Positions 21,944 to 32,533 of a DNA stretch of 64,000 nucleotides are shown here, piece after piece. The number at the start of each line of letters is the position of its first letter. Within the stretch, counting starts at the first letter, position 1. The translations under genes and the position numbers were made by a program. The stretch lies in NCBI GenBank assembly GCA_023548195.1, contig JAJHZJ010000496.1, positions 9,620,070 to 9,684,069 on the forward strand, given 5' to 3'. The notes under the pieces were generated by a model that made no database searches, was not told where the DNA came from, and saw nothing but the letters and a program-made list of their open reading frames with translations. The DNA comes from Bettongia penicillata ogilbyi. Taxonomy: Eukaryota; Chordata; Mammalia; Diprotodontia; Potoroidae.

Positions 21944-23040
21944 ATGCCCAGAAAAGGGGAAAAAAATAAGACCATAGAAGGTTATTTTCTTGGTGAACAG
22001 ATATTTCCTCCTTTCTTTCCAGATGAGGAAGAACAATGCTTACCATCAGGGAAAGACATAGAAGTCAAGGCCTCTGTATTCCAAACATCTGAAATAAATA
22101 TTCATTGGGCTCAGGCCACGGAAGAACTCAAAAAGGATTTTGAAAATCAAGTTAGAGAGGTGGAGGAAAAGCTGGGAAGAGACATGAGAGAGATGCAAGA
22201 AAAGCATGAAAAACAGGTCAAAACATTGCTAAAGGAGATCCAAAAAAATGCTGAAGAAAATAACACCTTGAAAAATAGGCTAACTCAATTGGCAAAAGAG
22301 GTTCAAAAAGCCAATGAGAAGAATGCTTTCAAAAGCAGAATTAGCCAAATGGAAAAGGAGGTTCAAAAGCTCACTGAAGAAAATAGTTCTCTCAAGATTA
22401 GAATGGAACAGATGGAGGCTAAAGACTTTATGAGAAACCAAGAAATCACCAAACAAAACCAAAAGAATGAAAAAATGGAAGAGAATGTGAAATATCTCAT
22501 TGGAAAAACAACTGACCTGGAAAATAGATCCAGGAGAGATAATTTTAAAATTATGGGACTACCTGAAAGCCATGATCAAAAAAAAAGCCTAGACATCATC
22601 TTTCAGGAAATTATGATGAAAACTGGCCTGATATTCTAGAACCAGGGGGCAAAATAATTACTCAAAGAATCCACCAATCACCACCTGAAAGAGATCCAAA
22701 AAGAGAAACTCCTAGGAACGTTGTGGCCAAATTCCAGAGTTCCCAGGTCAAGGAGAAAATATTGCAAGCAGCTAGAAAGAAGCAATTCCAGTATTGTGAA
22801 AATACAATCAAGATAACACAAGATCTAGCAGCTTCTACATTAAGGGATCAAAGGGTGTGGAATAGGATATTCCAGAAGTCAAAGGAACTAGGACTAAAAC
22901 CAAGAATCACCTGCCCAGAAAAACCGAGTATGATACTTCAGGGGAAAATATGATCTTTCAATGAAACAGAGGACTTTCAAGCATTCTTGATGAAAAGAGC
23001 AGAGCTGAAAAGAAAATTTGACTTTCAAACACAAGAATGA
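21944..23040 (+). pseudogene. HAL1 ORF1 (L1 ORF1p-like), frameshifted
   Basis: In L1 biology ORF1p is a trimeric RNA-binding chaperone that coats the element RNA in the cytoplasm. The frame opens at the ATG at 21944 with a basic start (MPRKG...). Residues ~55-190 form a long coiled coil rich in K/E/Q with heptad spacing. An RRM-like domain begins with ENRSRRDN followed by a KIMGLPES strand, and a C-terminal domain holds VKEKILQAARKK and DLAASTL. The first frame stops after 231 codons: one base is missing at about 22612-22622 relative to the other copies. A UGA at 22951-22953 replaces a Trp codon later, and one codon is also missing in the coiled coil. The stop at 23038-23040 matches the other copies. 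A decayed copy. Confidence 0.9.
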
Positions 23041-24108
23041 GAAGAAGTATGAAAAAGTAAACAGCAAAGAGAAGTCATAAGGGACTTACCAAAGTTGAAC
23101 TGTTTACATTCCTACATGGAAAGACAATATTTGTAACTCTTAAAACTTTTCAGTATCTGGGTAGTTGGTGGGACCACACACACACATGTATACGCACACA
23201 CACATACACACATGCACACACACATACACACATGCACGCACATACAGAGACAAAGAGCACAGAGTGAATTGAATAGGATGGGACCATATGTTAAAAGAAA
23301 TTAAGGTAAATGGTGAGAGAGAAATGCAGGGGGAGGAAAGAGGGTGAAATGGAATGGGGTAAATTATATCTCATTCAAGGGGCAAGCAGGAGACTTTTTA
23401 GTGGAGGGGAAAAGAGGAGAGCTGAGAAAAAACAAGAAGTTTACCCTCATCACATTAGACTAAAGGAAGGAATAAAATGCACACTCATTTTGGTATGAAA
23501 ACCTATCTTACAATACAGGAAAGTGGGGGAGAAGGAGATAAGCAAGGGGTGGGGGATGATGGAAGGGAGGGCAATGGGAGGAGGGAGCAATTTGAAGTCA
23601 ACACTCGGGGAGGGACAGGATCAAAAGAGAGAATGGAAACAATGGGGGACAGGATAGGATGGAGAGAAATATAGTTAGTCTTACACAATATGACTATTAT
23701 CGAAGTCATTTGCAAAACTACACAGATATGGCCTATATTGAATTGCTTGCCTTCCCAAAGGGAATGTGTGGGGAGGAAGGGATGGGGAGAGGTTGAAACT
23801 CAAAGTTTTGGGAACAACTGTTGAGTATTGTTCTTGCTACTAGGAAATAAGAAATACAGTTAATGGGGAGTAGAAAGTTATCTGGCCCTACAGGACAAAA
23901 GAGAGGATGGGGTCAAGGGAGGGGAGGGATGACAGAAGAGAGGGCAGATTGGTAATAAGGGAAATTAGAATGCTTGGTGTATTGGGGTGGGGGGAGGGTA
24001 TAAATGGGGAGAGAATTTGGAACCCAAAATTTTGTGAAAATGAATGTAAAAAGTTTAATAAATAAATTTTTAAAAAATAAAAATAAATATCCCCCCCAAA
24101 AAATAAAT
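23041..24108 (+). other. HAL1 copy B 3' UTR
   Basis: It holds, in order, a 'tcctacatggaaagacaatatttgtaactc' block, a CA-type microsatellite (23175-23250), several G-rich polypurine tracts, an L1-terminus-like segment (about 23680-23850), a second G-rich module, and the tail with AATAAA followed by an A-rich tract interrupted by a C7 run. G-rich polypurine tracts in the 3' UTR are a general L1 trait. Confidence 0.75.
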
Positions 24109-24240
24109 AAAGATGAGAATACTGACAGCTGGGAAGTGAAGCTAGTAAAATTCATATAGTTGGGTTCAAATTCAGGTCCTCCTGTCTCCAAATGGAGCAT
24201 TCTATTCACTGAAACACTTCCATATGCCAAAGATCTTCTT
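24109..24240 (-). mobile_element. SINE, right half, split by HAL1 copy B
   Basis: It opens with the second TSD copy (24109-24121) and continues the reversed SINE: 'cagctgggaagtgaagctagtaaaattcatatag', GGGTTCAAATTCAGGTCCTC, 'ctgtctccaaatggagcattctattcactg'. Confidence 0.75.
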
Positions 24241-24254
24241 GTTCCAAAGTTCAT

Positions 24255-24690
24255 TCAGTAGTAGTCTGAGAGCATTTCTGCCCTCGTCTTTGCCTTTTAA
24301 AAATGACTGTAGTGTTGCAGCTATGCCGGACTCAAAATTTTGAAATCATAGCTCACCAAATGGGACATAGATATAATCCCAGTTAAACAAAGGAAATGAA
24401 TATGACCTTAGGCTGCAGTAAAGGAAGCATGTTTTGCCAGCTATATGGAGGTCCCTTGGTGCTCTGAACTTATCAGAAAGCACATTTAGAGTACTATTTT
24501 TGCTTCAGTCACTATATTTTAGGAAAGTCACCAAAGAGATGTGCAGTGTCCAAATGAAGACAACCAGAAAAGTTGAAGAAGGAACCGAAGTGAGGGGGGA
24601 TTCCAAATTAGAGACTTCCTGAGGATGTGATAGCTGTCTTCAAGTTGTTTCATTCTAGAAGAGGACCCATAACAGAATGAAAGTGATGCC
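24255..24690 (+). mobile_element. L3/CR1 LINE ORF2 3' fragment
   Basis: Ordered CR1/L3 blocks: 'gaccttaggctgcagtaaaggaagcat', 'ttatcagaaagcacatttagagtacta', 'cagtcactatattttaggaaagtcacc', then 'gaggatgtgatagctgtcttcaagttgtt' and CATTCTAGAAGAGGACCCAT. It covers the region after the reverse-transcriptase core towards the CR1 3' end. Frames are broken; the 62-codon frame at 24434-24622 is a remnant. Confidence 0.65.
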
Positions 24691-26689
24691 TTGACTTTCA
24701 TGTGAATTGATTATGAGTGGGGCAAAGTGGTGTGGCATCTCAGGTTTACTCTGTCCTCCAAAATCATTGGAGTCTACTGGCAAGAAAAGTGTCACATGTC
24801 TGGCAATGGCCCAGGATGCAGCAAGTATTAAAAAAGCTGTCATGTAGAAAAGACATTGGATAAATTATATAGGACCCCAGAGGACCAGTTGGAAGAAACC
24901 AATTCAAGCTTGATGTCAGTAAAGCCTTCCTCTTAATTAGGACTGGACACCACACAACTCTTCTGAAATGGAATCAGCTCCTTCTGAAAGCAGTGATTTT
25001 CGCCCATATTGGAAGTTTTCAGGCAAAAACTTAATTAGTCAGTGATAAAGGGGAATTTTGTTCCATTGTGGCTTGGACTAAAGAGTATTTGAGATATCTC
25101 TCAGTTCTGAAATTCGATTCTGTCAAGATTCTATGGGAATAAACCAATGTCTACTCTCCTTTCCGAGATACAACTCAACCTCCTAGTTCCCAGTTGATTG
25201 CCTGTCACCTCACTTCCTAATGGTGTTAATAACAGAACGCATTTCCTATGTCAGATCCATTCCATGTAGAGTTTACCTCAGTCAAGCATATTTTTAATTA
25301 CATCCATTCCATGTGAAACTAAGCACATCTTCCATTGAAATGGACCTGAGATTGACCAAGCATGCCTGCTGAGATTATATGATTTAGAGAAATGAAGTAG
25401 TAAACTATAGCACTGTATAGCTTAATTACGAACATGCCTTCTGTTCCCCAAAGTGTGAAAAGGGGGAGCAACTGGTGGGCATTCAAATGGCAGAAGATTG
25501 AAAATGAGTAGAAAGGACTTTTTATGGAGTGCATAATTAGCCTTTAGAAGCAACCACTGAAGGATATTACTCAGGCTAATATTTTAGGAAAGTTTCAAGA
25601 TCAGAATAAGAATAGCATGTGTGGGCTCACCATTTAGACTGGAATTTATAGGACTGTCAATCCTCATGCCCTGATCCATAGAGTAATCAGCAGCTGGTAC
25701 AGGGCTGTAATCCCATGGTACAGTCAGGCACAGATAGAATATAGGCCAGTTGTAGATGGTGTAAGGATACAAGAGATCCCAGAAAAGTGTTACATTCAGG
25801 CCACTGCCAAGGGTGAGAACACATCTAAACCAAACACAGTCAGCACACTACTTCCTGGCTCAGAGCTATTGGGTTCCTCCTGTGTCTATCTATCCTTGTT
25901 GCTGAAGGAAATCTCATTTTCCTCAGCCTATTGACATAGATTCTTTTCCAAAGAGTTGAGCTGGGTGGGCACCTATATAGATTAGCAGGGATATGGGGAG
26001 GTCATGTCTGGGAGATCCAGGCTGATTTTCATCTCCAGTGTTGCCTTTCCTTAAAGACCCCTCCCCCAACTTTCAACCCTTTCCCCAGGCTGTGGTGGGA
26101 ATGAGGACAATGGCAGGGATTGGAGGTGGCTACTTAGGAACAGCTAGGCAGGCCTAATTACTGGAGCCCCTGCTAACACCCTAAATCTTTTCTGTTCAAA
26201 CTGACAGATTCAGGTCATGCTACAGATGTCACAAAAGGGGAAAATGCACTCTCAATCTTTCTGTTACTGAAGCAGATTTACTCTTTCAATCTTCTAACAA
26301 ACATTCAAAAACAAACACAAAAGCAACACTGAGGTCAAAATTGAGGATTGCAAGGAGGGGGGTGAGTAGTTTATTTCTTTCTTCTAAGGTCTGTAAAGTA
26401 ACTACTCTCTTGGTTTTGTGTTCACTTATTAGGACTGAGGCCAAAATGAATGATTCCCTAGGAATCTTGGGTACAACAACTTAAGAGAAAACCAGTTCCT
26501 ATATGGGGTAACATACATCCTCATGAGAAAGAAAATAGCCCTTGAGCCTAAATCTAGCAAATCCCTAACTGTGGAAAAGCTTTTTGGAATCTGACTGAAA
26601 ATGATCCAGGCATTCCAGTGATCTGTGAGCTCATTTTGAGTCAACAGGCCAATTATGACAACCAAGAAAGCAATTTTTCTCACTGTTAT
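24691..26689. other. Low-repeat stretch of ~2 kb, no gene seen
   Basis: Largely free of recognisable repeats apart from a SINE 3' trace at about 25070-25130. Minus-strand frames of 62-84 codons (24655, 24764, 25319, 25584, 26429) lack domains. The 25140-26300 part reads like single-copy DNA and could hold conserved non-coding sequence. Confidence 0.4.
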
Positions 26690-26935
26690 TTAGTTGTGTA
26701 CAACTCTTTGTGACTCCATTGACCAGAGCACACCAATGTTGCTGATAGGGTTTTCTTGACAAAGATAGTGAAGTGCTTTGCCATTTTTGTCTCCAGTAGA
26801 TTAAGGAAAACAAAGATTAAGTGACTTGTCCAGGGTCACACAGCTAGTATGTGTTTAAGAATGGACTTGAATTCAGTTCTTCCTGACTCCAAGCCCAGTG
26901 TTCTATCCACTGAGCCATGTAGCTACCCCATTTTG
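26690..26935 (-). mobile_element. tRNA-related SINE with RTE/BovB-like tail, reverse
   Basis: 'gttatttagttgtgtacaactctttgtgactcc', 'gggttttcttgacaaagatag', TGAAGTGCTTTGCCATTTTT, AAGTGACTTGTCCAGGGTCA and 'cactgagccatgtagctacc'. A nearly full-length reversed copy. Confidence 0.8.
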
Positions 26936-26949
26936 ATGGCCCCTAGTAA

Positions 26950-27375
26950 CTAGGGGGATTAGAAGAGGTTTCATGTTTAAGTTGGGCCTTGAAAGAATGA
27001 GGTTTTCTATGACATAGAATTGAGGAAAGTTTGCATTCTAGGCAGGGGAGATGAGCAGTGAAAAGTCAGAGAAATGGAAAAGAAAGTGACAGAACAGATA
27101 AAAAAGAGAATTTCCATAGAGTGTAGAGGTAGAGTTATGATATTTAATGAGATGGGAGATATAGGTTGGGGTCAGGGCATGAGGGGTTTTAAAATTCAAA
27201 CACATGGGTTCACATGTTGCCTTAAGGAGCTAAAGGAGTTTAGTGACTGAGGGATTGACATGGGCCAGCTTTTTCCTTAAGGAAAGTAATATTGGTAGCT
27301 ATAGAGAGGGTAAGGAGACACGATGCAGGGATACCAATGAGAAAGTCATTGAAGTAGTCTTGGTGCATTAAAAAA
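26950..27375 (-). mobile_element. L2 LINE fragment, inverted partner of 19.7 kb copy
   Basis: 'ggggattagaagaggtttcatg' is the L2 antisense 3' region. From 27115 to 27365 it aligns in reverse complement with 19715-19960; the core around CCCCTCATGCCCTGACCCCA is nearly identical between the two. It is non-coding. Confidence 0.65.
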
Positions 27376-27524
27376 TACATGGACAGCATGCCTAATATTA
27401 GGGAACTGGCTGTCCTGATGTCCCCTACCCTTGTCAGACACCATTTGGGTTACTGGATTTAATCAACAAGTATTTATTAGTTAACTACCATATAATATGC
27501 TAGCATTTAGCTGTGAATACCAAG

Positions 27525-27780
27525 AAAGTCAATACAACATAGTGGATAAAGAGATGGCCTTGGAGCCAGGAAGAAATGGGTTCAGGTCCCAATCCTTACA
27601 TACCTGGGCTATGTGATCTTGGACAAGTCAATGATGTAGCTTCTCAGTGCTCTAGGCAGCTCTCTAAAACTAGAAATTACAGAGAAGTTGCCAACCTGCA
27701 ATGGTAGAGAGGTTTCCTCATCTGGGAGTCCCTACTTTAATAAAACCACAGGTCAAGGTCCTATAAATAAGCCAAGTGAG
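27525..27780 (+). mobile_element. Marsupial SINE (MIR-related subfamily)
   Basis: 'gtcaatacaacatagtggataaag' head, GGAGCCAGGAAGAAATGGGT, 'gggctatgtgatcttggacaagtc', TTCTCAGTGCTCTAGGCAGC, 'ttacagagaagttgccaacctgcaatggtagag' and 'cctcatctgggagtccctac'. The same subfamily as 2645-2835 but more complete. A short L2 3' trace (AATCAACAAGTATTTATTAG) precedes it at 27462-27481. Confidence 0.7.
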
Positions 27781-28709
27781 CAAGCTCACTCCTATGGACA
27801 TGGGATCTCCTTTTCAAATACTAAAATCTAACCCAAAACAAGTCATGCAAAAATCAAGTGAAGAGGATAAGATAGTATTGTTATTTAAATGATAAGCATT
27901 TCCTAAATACATATTATATACATCGATCCTGTACTGTATGCTGAAGATACAAAGACATAAAAATATAGTCCCCAACTTCAAGGTACAAATAATTTCTCAG
28001 GAAGATAACACATGCACATCTATATGTCTAACTACAATTATACCATCTATATATCCATCCATTTTAATATTTAATTATATCCGTATATTATATATGTGCA
28101 CATGGATAAACATATATGTGTACATAGAGATGTGCATATATGTGTACATATGTTTATGCAAGTACTTCTATTTAGGCATACTAAAGATAAATATCTGATG
28201 TGTGGGAGTATAAGATTGCTGTTATCTGACAAAATCATCTACCAAGCTCCCCAAATGCCCAAATCATATGAGCTTACATAGTCCTTTCTGCAGCCTATTA
28301 GTTTCAGTTACTACCTGGACCTGGACCTACTCTATAGTTGATTTCCATAAAAAGGTTTCCCTGCATGTTTCTCCATTTACACTTACATTAATACCAAGAC
28401 AGAACAGAAAGAAGAGTTTGGTCTCCCTCTGAGCAAAGAACATAAAAGGAATGGGAAAATGTCATTGAGCTGTCTAGGTTCTCTGAGAGAATGACTTTTC
28501 CGAAAAACTGATGGAAGCAGGGCTTCAAGGTACAAAGAAACAAAATGAATCTGAAGAGACAGGGGAGAATCCTGACTTGTAGGGTGGATTAGCAGGGGAA
28601 GTATGTGGCTCAAAGTAGGATGGGAAAAAATCAGGACTATATAATCTGCAGAGCCAAAGAAGAGGCTGATAGGTCAAGAGGTGGCAGAGAGCTAAGAGGC
28701 TACCTAGAC
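27781..28709. other. No gene seen; AT microsatellite
   Basis: Degenerate TA/ATGTGT repeats occupy about 28015-28165 and cause the overlapping 86- and 61-codon frames. The rest carries no recognised gene or repeat. Confidence 0.5.
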
Positions 28710-28980
28710 TGATCCCCTCACTTTACAGGTGAGGAGCTAAGGCCCAGGGAGCTTAAAGGACTGCCCAAGGCTACCCAGGTAGGAGGATCATAGGGTTCAC
28801 AGACTTAGGGTTGAAAAAGACTTCAGTAGCAATTTAGTCCAATCCCTCATTTACATAAGGGGAAATTAAGGTATGGAGAACATTTCCAAACAAAGTTTCG
28901 TGGACAGAGCTAGGATTCAAACCTCAGTTATCCTATGTCAAAATCAAAGTTCTTTTCACAATGCAATACTGCCTCTTAGT
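28710..28980 (-). mobile_element. Two adjoining MIR-type SINE fragments
   Basis: First: 'ctcactttacaggtgaggagctaaggcccagggagc' and CTGCCCAAGGCTACCCAGGT. Second, from about 28795: 'ttagtccaatccctcatttac', AGCTAGGATTCAAACCTCAG and an 'aatgcaatactgcctctt' head. Confidence 0.6.
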
Positions 28981-29269
28981 ATGAGGTTCTTCCCATAAAG
29001 GGGAGAAGTGTACCCTTCATGGAAGAAACATCTGATAGCACTCCAAGAATGATGCTATGGTGGAAGCCATTCAATGAAAGTTGAAATAAAGAAGAGATAA
29101 ACTGTGATGCAGAAAGCCACACCTCCAGAGGCAGAAATCTGGCTTCTATCCAGGGCAGTGCACCTACTGAGAGGCTCACAACAAAAACAAAAGGTCTGAT
29201 GTCTTCCCAGGAAATGCACATGCTACATCATAGAAAGTCTTTCAAGATCTTTCAAACCCTGTGATCACA

Positions 29270-29390
29270 TTTGGCACCTATTTGTGCCTCTCTGAGCCTC
29301 AGTTTCCCTTTCTATAGCACGGAGAGTTAGGACTAGCTGATATCTAAGGTCCTTTTAGATCTCACAATATGACTGTGTAATCATAGACAA
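29270..29390 (+). mobile_element. MIR-type SINE 3' half
   Basis: GAGCCTCAGTTTCCCTTTCT, then 'ggagagttaggactagctgatatctaaggtccttttagatc'. Confidence 0.6.
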
Positions 29391-29499
29391 GAAGCTAAAA
29401 GACACAATTGGCTTTTTATTCACTACTGCTGATTAAAGAAAGAGTTTCAGAAAAAAGGGACAGACGAGCAGTGACAGTTAAAAATCATAGCAGGCAAAA

Positions 29500-29735
29500 A
29501 TTTGGCCAATTAGGTCACTGTTCATACCCTCCTTTGGGTACTACCAGAGCTCTGTAAACCTCACCAAGTCCTTCAATCTCTGGCAGTCTTACTGTCATTG
29601 GACATACAAGAGGGATAATGAGATCTTTAACACTAACCTCATGAAGTTACATGATCAAATGAGATAATATATGGGGAGTGTTTGGCATATCTTAAATTGT
29701 TATATACATATCAGCTAGCATTGTTTTTTAAATGT
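29500..29735 (+). mobile_element. MIR/THER1-like SINE, degenerate
   Basis: 'accaagtccttcaatctctgg' core remnant and a 3' module 'gggataatgagatctttaacactaacctcatgaag' with GATCAAATGAGATAATATAT. Confidence 0.45.
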
Positions 29736-29754
29736 TGTATGACTACTAGGCCAT

Positions 29755-30350
29755 GTCCACAAAGAGATCAAAGAAAGAGAGAAACGACTTAAATATACAA
29801 ATGTATTTATAGCATCTCTTTTCATGATAGCCAAAAATGGGAAAATAAGGGATTGCTCTCCTATTGGAGAATAGATCAACAAATTGTGGTATGTGAATGT
29901 AATGGAATATTAATGAGTCATAAGAAATGAAATGCACACTGTCAGAAGGAATTGGAAAGACCACTGTGAATGAATTCAGAGGGAAGAAAACAGATTTTAC
30001 ACTGATGACAACATTGTAGAGAAAATTCACTTTGAAAGACATAGGAATGTTGGTTGATGCAATGATAAAGCATGAGTTCAAAAGACTGAAGATCAAACAT
30101 GTCACTCTTATCCTGCCAAAGAAGTAATAGACTTAAAATACAGAGAGAGATAGATATTTTTGGACATAGGCAATGTGGGAATTTGGTTTTTTTCCTGTAT
30201 AATGTATGCTTAAGATAAAAGTCTTGGTTTTTTTTTTTGTTCAATAGAGGGGGTGAATGGGAGGGACAGCTAAAATGAAAAGGGGGAGAGGGACAAAAGG
30301 TATCCCCAAAAAGAATTTATATTTCTGGATCAGAATTTAAAATAAAGGAA
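29755..30350 (+). mobile_element. L1 3' end (ORF2 C-terminus and 3' UTR)
   Basis: 'aaatatacaaatgtatttatagcatctcttttcatg', 'ccaaaaatgggaaaataagg', CAAATTGTGGTATGTGAATG, TAATGGAATATTAATGAGTC and 'ataagaaatg' follow the L1 ORF2 C-terminal order. Later 'gcaatgtgggaatttggttttttt' marks the 3' UTR. The reverse-strand frames of 100-119 codons here are antisense shadows. Confidence 0.65.
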
Positions 30351-30489
30351 TGATAAACACTTGGCCAGGGATATAATATCCCTAATAAGGACTGGCAAAC
30401 TATATTTGTCTGGAGTCTTACAAATTTAATCAAGAAAACTTCAAACAGAAAAAAAAATAAGGGGAGTAACAACCTGTAAAACTGCTGTT

Positions 30490-30510
30490 AGATAGATAGA
30501 CAGACAGATG

Positions 30511-30578
<68 letters not shown>
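30490..30578. repeat. (GATA)n microsatellite
   Basis: About 20 GATA/GACA units with a nearly pure GATA run from 30513. Confidence 0.97.
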
Positions 30579-30580
<2 letters not shown>

Positions 30581-31146
30581 CAATCACGTGCATTCCAAAT
30601 ACCATAAAAGTAGCAGCTACAAAATGAACAAAACAGAGTTAGAGGTAACAAGTAATTAACAAAAGAAAACATTTAATAAGATTCTATTTAGCAAATATTT
30701 ATAAAATTCAAGACAAAACTTTTTAGAGTTTTATAACAAAAAAGCAGGGTACATTCATACCAACCAAGGTGAACTTGATATCCTAAAAAAGAATGAGTAA
30801 TTATAAACCAATAAATTTTAGAGAACCTTATTGGAATGGTCAGAATATTTATTGGGAGGAACACACCTCATTCAAAAAAGTCAGAATAGATAAAAAGAGG
30901 GTATATAATATGACATTGTAATTTAAGAAGATAATTTGAGGAAAACATGTAATCAGAAAGGAGTAAGGTGGGGGCACTTAGCTAAGATCAATTCTGGGAG
31001 AAACAGAAGGGATATTATTGTAACTGCTCAGATTGAAGGAGGAGACCAGAGGGATTTTAGGAAGCTGAAAACAACAAGCCTGGCAATGCGACAAGATAAG
31101 TAGAGTAGAAAGAATGAAGAGCTGAAATTAATTGAACACAGGCTGC

Positions 31147-31148
<2 letters not shown>
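30579..31148. other. No gene or repeat recognised
   Basis: AT-rich DNA without a supported feature. Confidence 0.4.
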
Positions 31149-31211
<63 letters not shown>

Positions 31212-31255
31212 TCTCTCTTTCTCTCCCTCCCTCTCTCTGTCTCTGTCTCTCTCTT

Positions 31256-31286
<31 letters not shown>
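31149..31286. repeat. Compound (CT)n-(CA)n microsatellite
   Basis: A CT run with interspersed CCCT/TGTCT at 31149-31254 followed by (AC)n at about 31258-31286. It causes the Arg/Glu-rich reverse-strand frame of 91 codons. Confidence 0.97.
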
Positions 31287-31289
<3 letters not shown>

Positions 31290-31739
31290 GAGTAGTTAAT
31301 CAAATGATCAAACGGTTATGATCAAAATGTTCTGCAAGTGAAAAAGGGGAAATCATATTCTTCACCAAATTCTGACAATCAGGAAAGAACTGATGGTTGA
31401 ATTAGACATGATGAAATCTTTGGGAAGAAACACTACAAGAATATGACAGGGGTTGCACAAGATAAACTCAAAGGTCCATTGCCACTTTCCAGAAATGATC
31501 TTATCACACCATGATCTTGAAAATAATGAAAGAGGAAAGGAAAAATCAGCACAATCTTAAAAGTGTTTGAATTTTCAGGGAGAAAATTTCAGAATACAGA
31601 TAAAAGAAATGTAGAATCCTGTGGCCAAGATTCTGCAAAGAAGTCATCGAAGAAAGGTGGGTGAGAAACTCAAGAATAAAATTCTGAAGTCACAAATAGA
31701 AGCAATGTCAATGAGTAATAGAAATGTCAACTGTTTTTA
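31287..31739. other. No gene or repeat recognised
   Basis: Purine-rich AT-rich DNA. No supported feature. Confidence 0.4.
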
Positions 31740-31955
31740 AAGCACCATATATAGCCTGAGAAGGCATCTAGTCTGTTCATTACATGTTATTCAAGGAAAC
31801 AGAAGCCTAAGGAAGTTAATCAAGAGGAACAAATTGATTTAGTTGACTAAATTGATGAGTATATGTAGAAAGTAAGTATCAGAGTCAGAATCTGAACCCA
31901 GGTCCTGTGCCAGAGCCAAGGCTCTTTACATTACACATACTCTTTACCTAGAAGA
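31740..31955 (-). mobile_element. MIR-type SINE, diverged
   Basis: 'gaaggcatctagtctgttcattac', 'aaggaaacagaagcctaagg', GAATCTGAACCCAGGTCCTG and 'aaggctctttacattacac' follow the reversed SINE in order. Confidence 0.5.
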
Positions 31956-32004
31956 TCAGTGTGGGTATACTACAAATCATTCCTCAACTTATAAAAGACA
32001 CACA

Positions 32005-32492
32005 AGAATTCAACAATCACCTCCTCAAAGAGATCCCAAAAGGAAAACTTCTAGGAATATTGTGGCCAAATTCCAGAATTTCTAGGTCAAGGAGAAAATA
32101 TTACAAGTAGCCAGAAAGAAACAATTTAAATATTGTGGAAACAATCTGGATAACACAAGATTTAGCAGTTTCTACACTAAATGATGAAACAGCTTAGAAT
32201 ATGACATTCCAGAGGTCAAAGGAGCTATGATTAAAACCATGAATCACTTACCCAACAAAACTGAGTATAACACTTCAAGGGAAAAAAATGTAACTTCAAT
32301 GAAATAGAGGACTTCCAAGCATTCTTGTTGAAAAGACAGACAAGAGAACTGAATAGAAAATTTGACTTTCAAATACAAGAAAGAAGAGGAGTATGAAAAG
32401 GTAAACAGGAAAGAGAAACCATAAGGGACTTGTTAAAGTTGAACTGTTTATATTCCCACATGGAAAGAATGTATTTATGCATACACGTATAG

Positions 32493-32533
<41 letters not shown>

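Larger units (their letters stand above)
21290..24108 (+). mobile_element. HAL1 copy B, full length, ORF2-less L1
   Basis: A ~2.8 kb element with an L1-type 5' end (GGGGGGAGGAGCCAAGATGG), a ~650 bp 5' UTR, ORF1 (21944-23040, broken) and a ~1.07 kb 3' UTR rich in G/A tracts. It ends in an A-rich tail with AATAAA, followed by a perfect TSD. Nothing resembling endonuclease or reverse transcriptase lies between ORF1 and the 3' UTR. Since the same junction occurs in all five copies, the missing ORF2 is a family trait (half-L1, HAL1), not a private deletion. It is non-autonomous and depends on L1 ORF2 protein for mobilisation. It sits inside an older SINE. Confidence 0.9.

Noticed and set aside
22280..22462. 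Reverse frame in HAL1 ORF1 (also 40422-40814, plus strand)
   Set aside because: Antisense shadow of the coiled-coil coding sequence, whose biased codons leave the other strand open.
29746..30244. Reverse-strand frames of 100-119 codons
   Set aside because: Antisense of an L1 3' fragment with matching L1 blocks on the plus strand.
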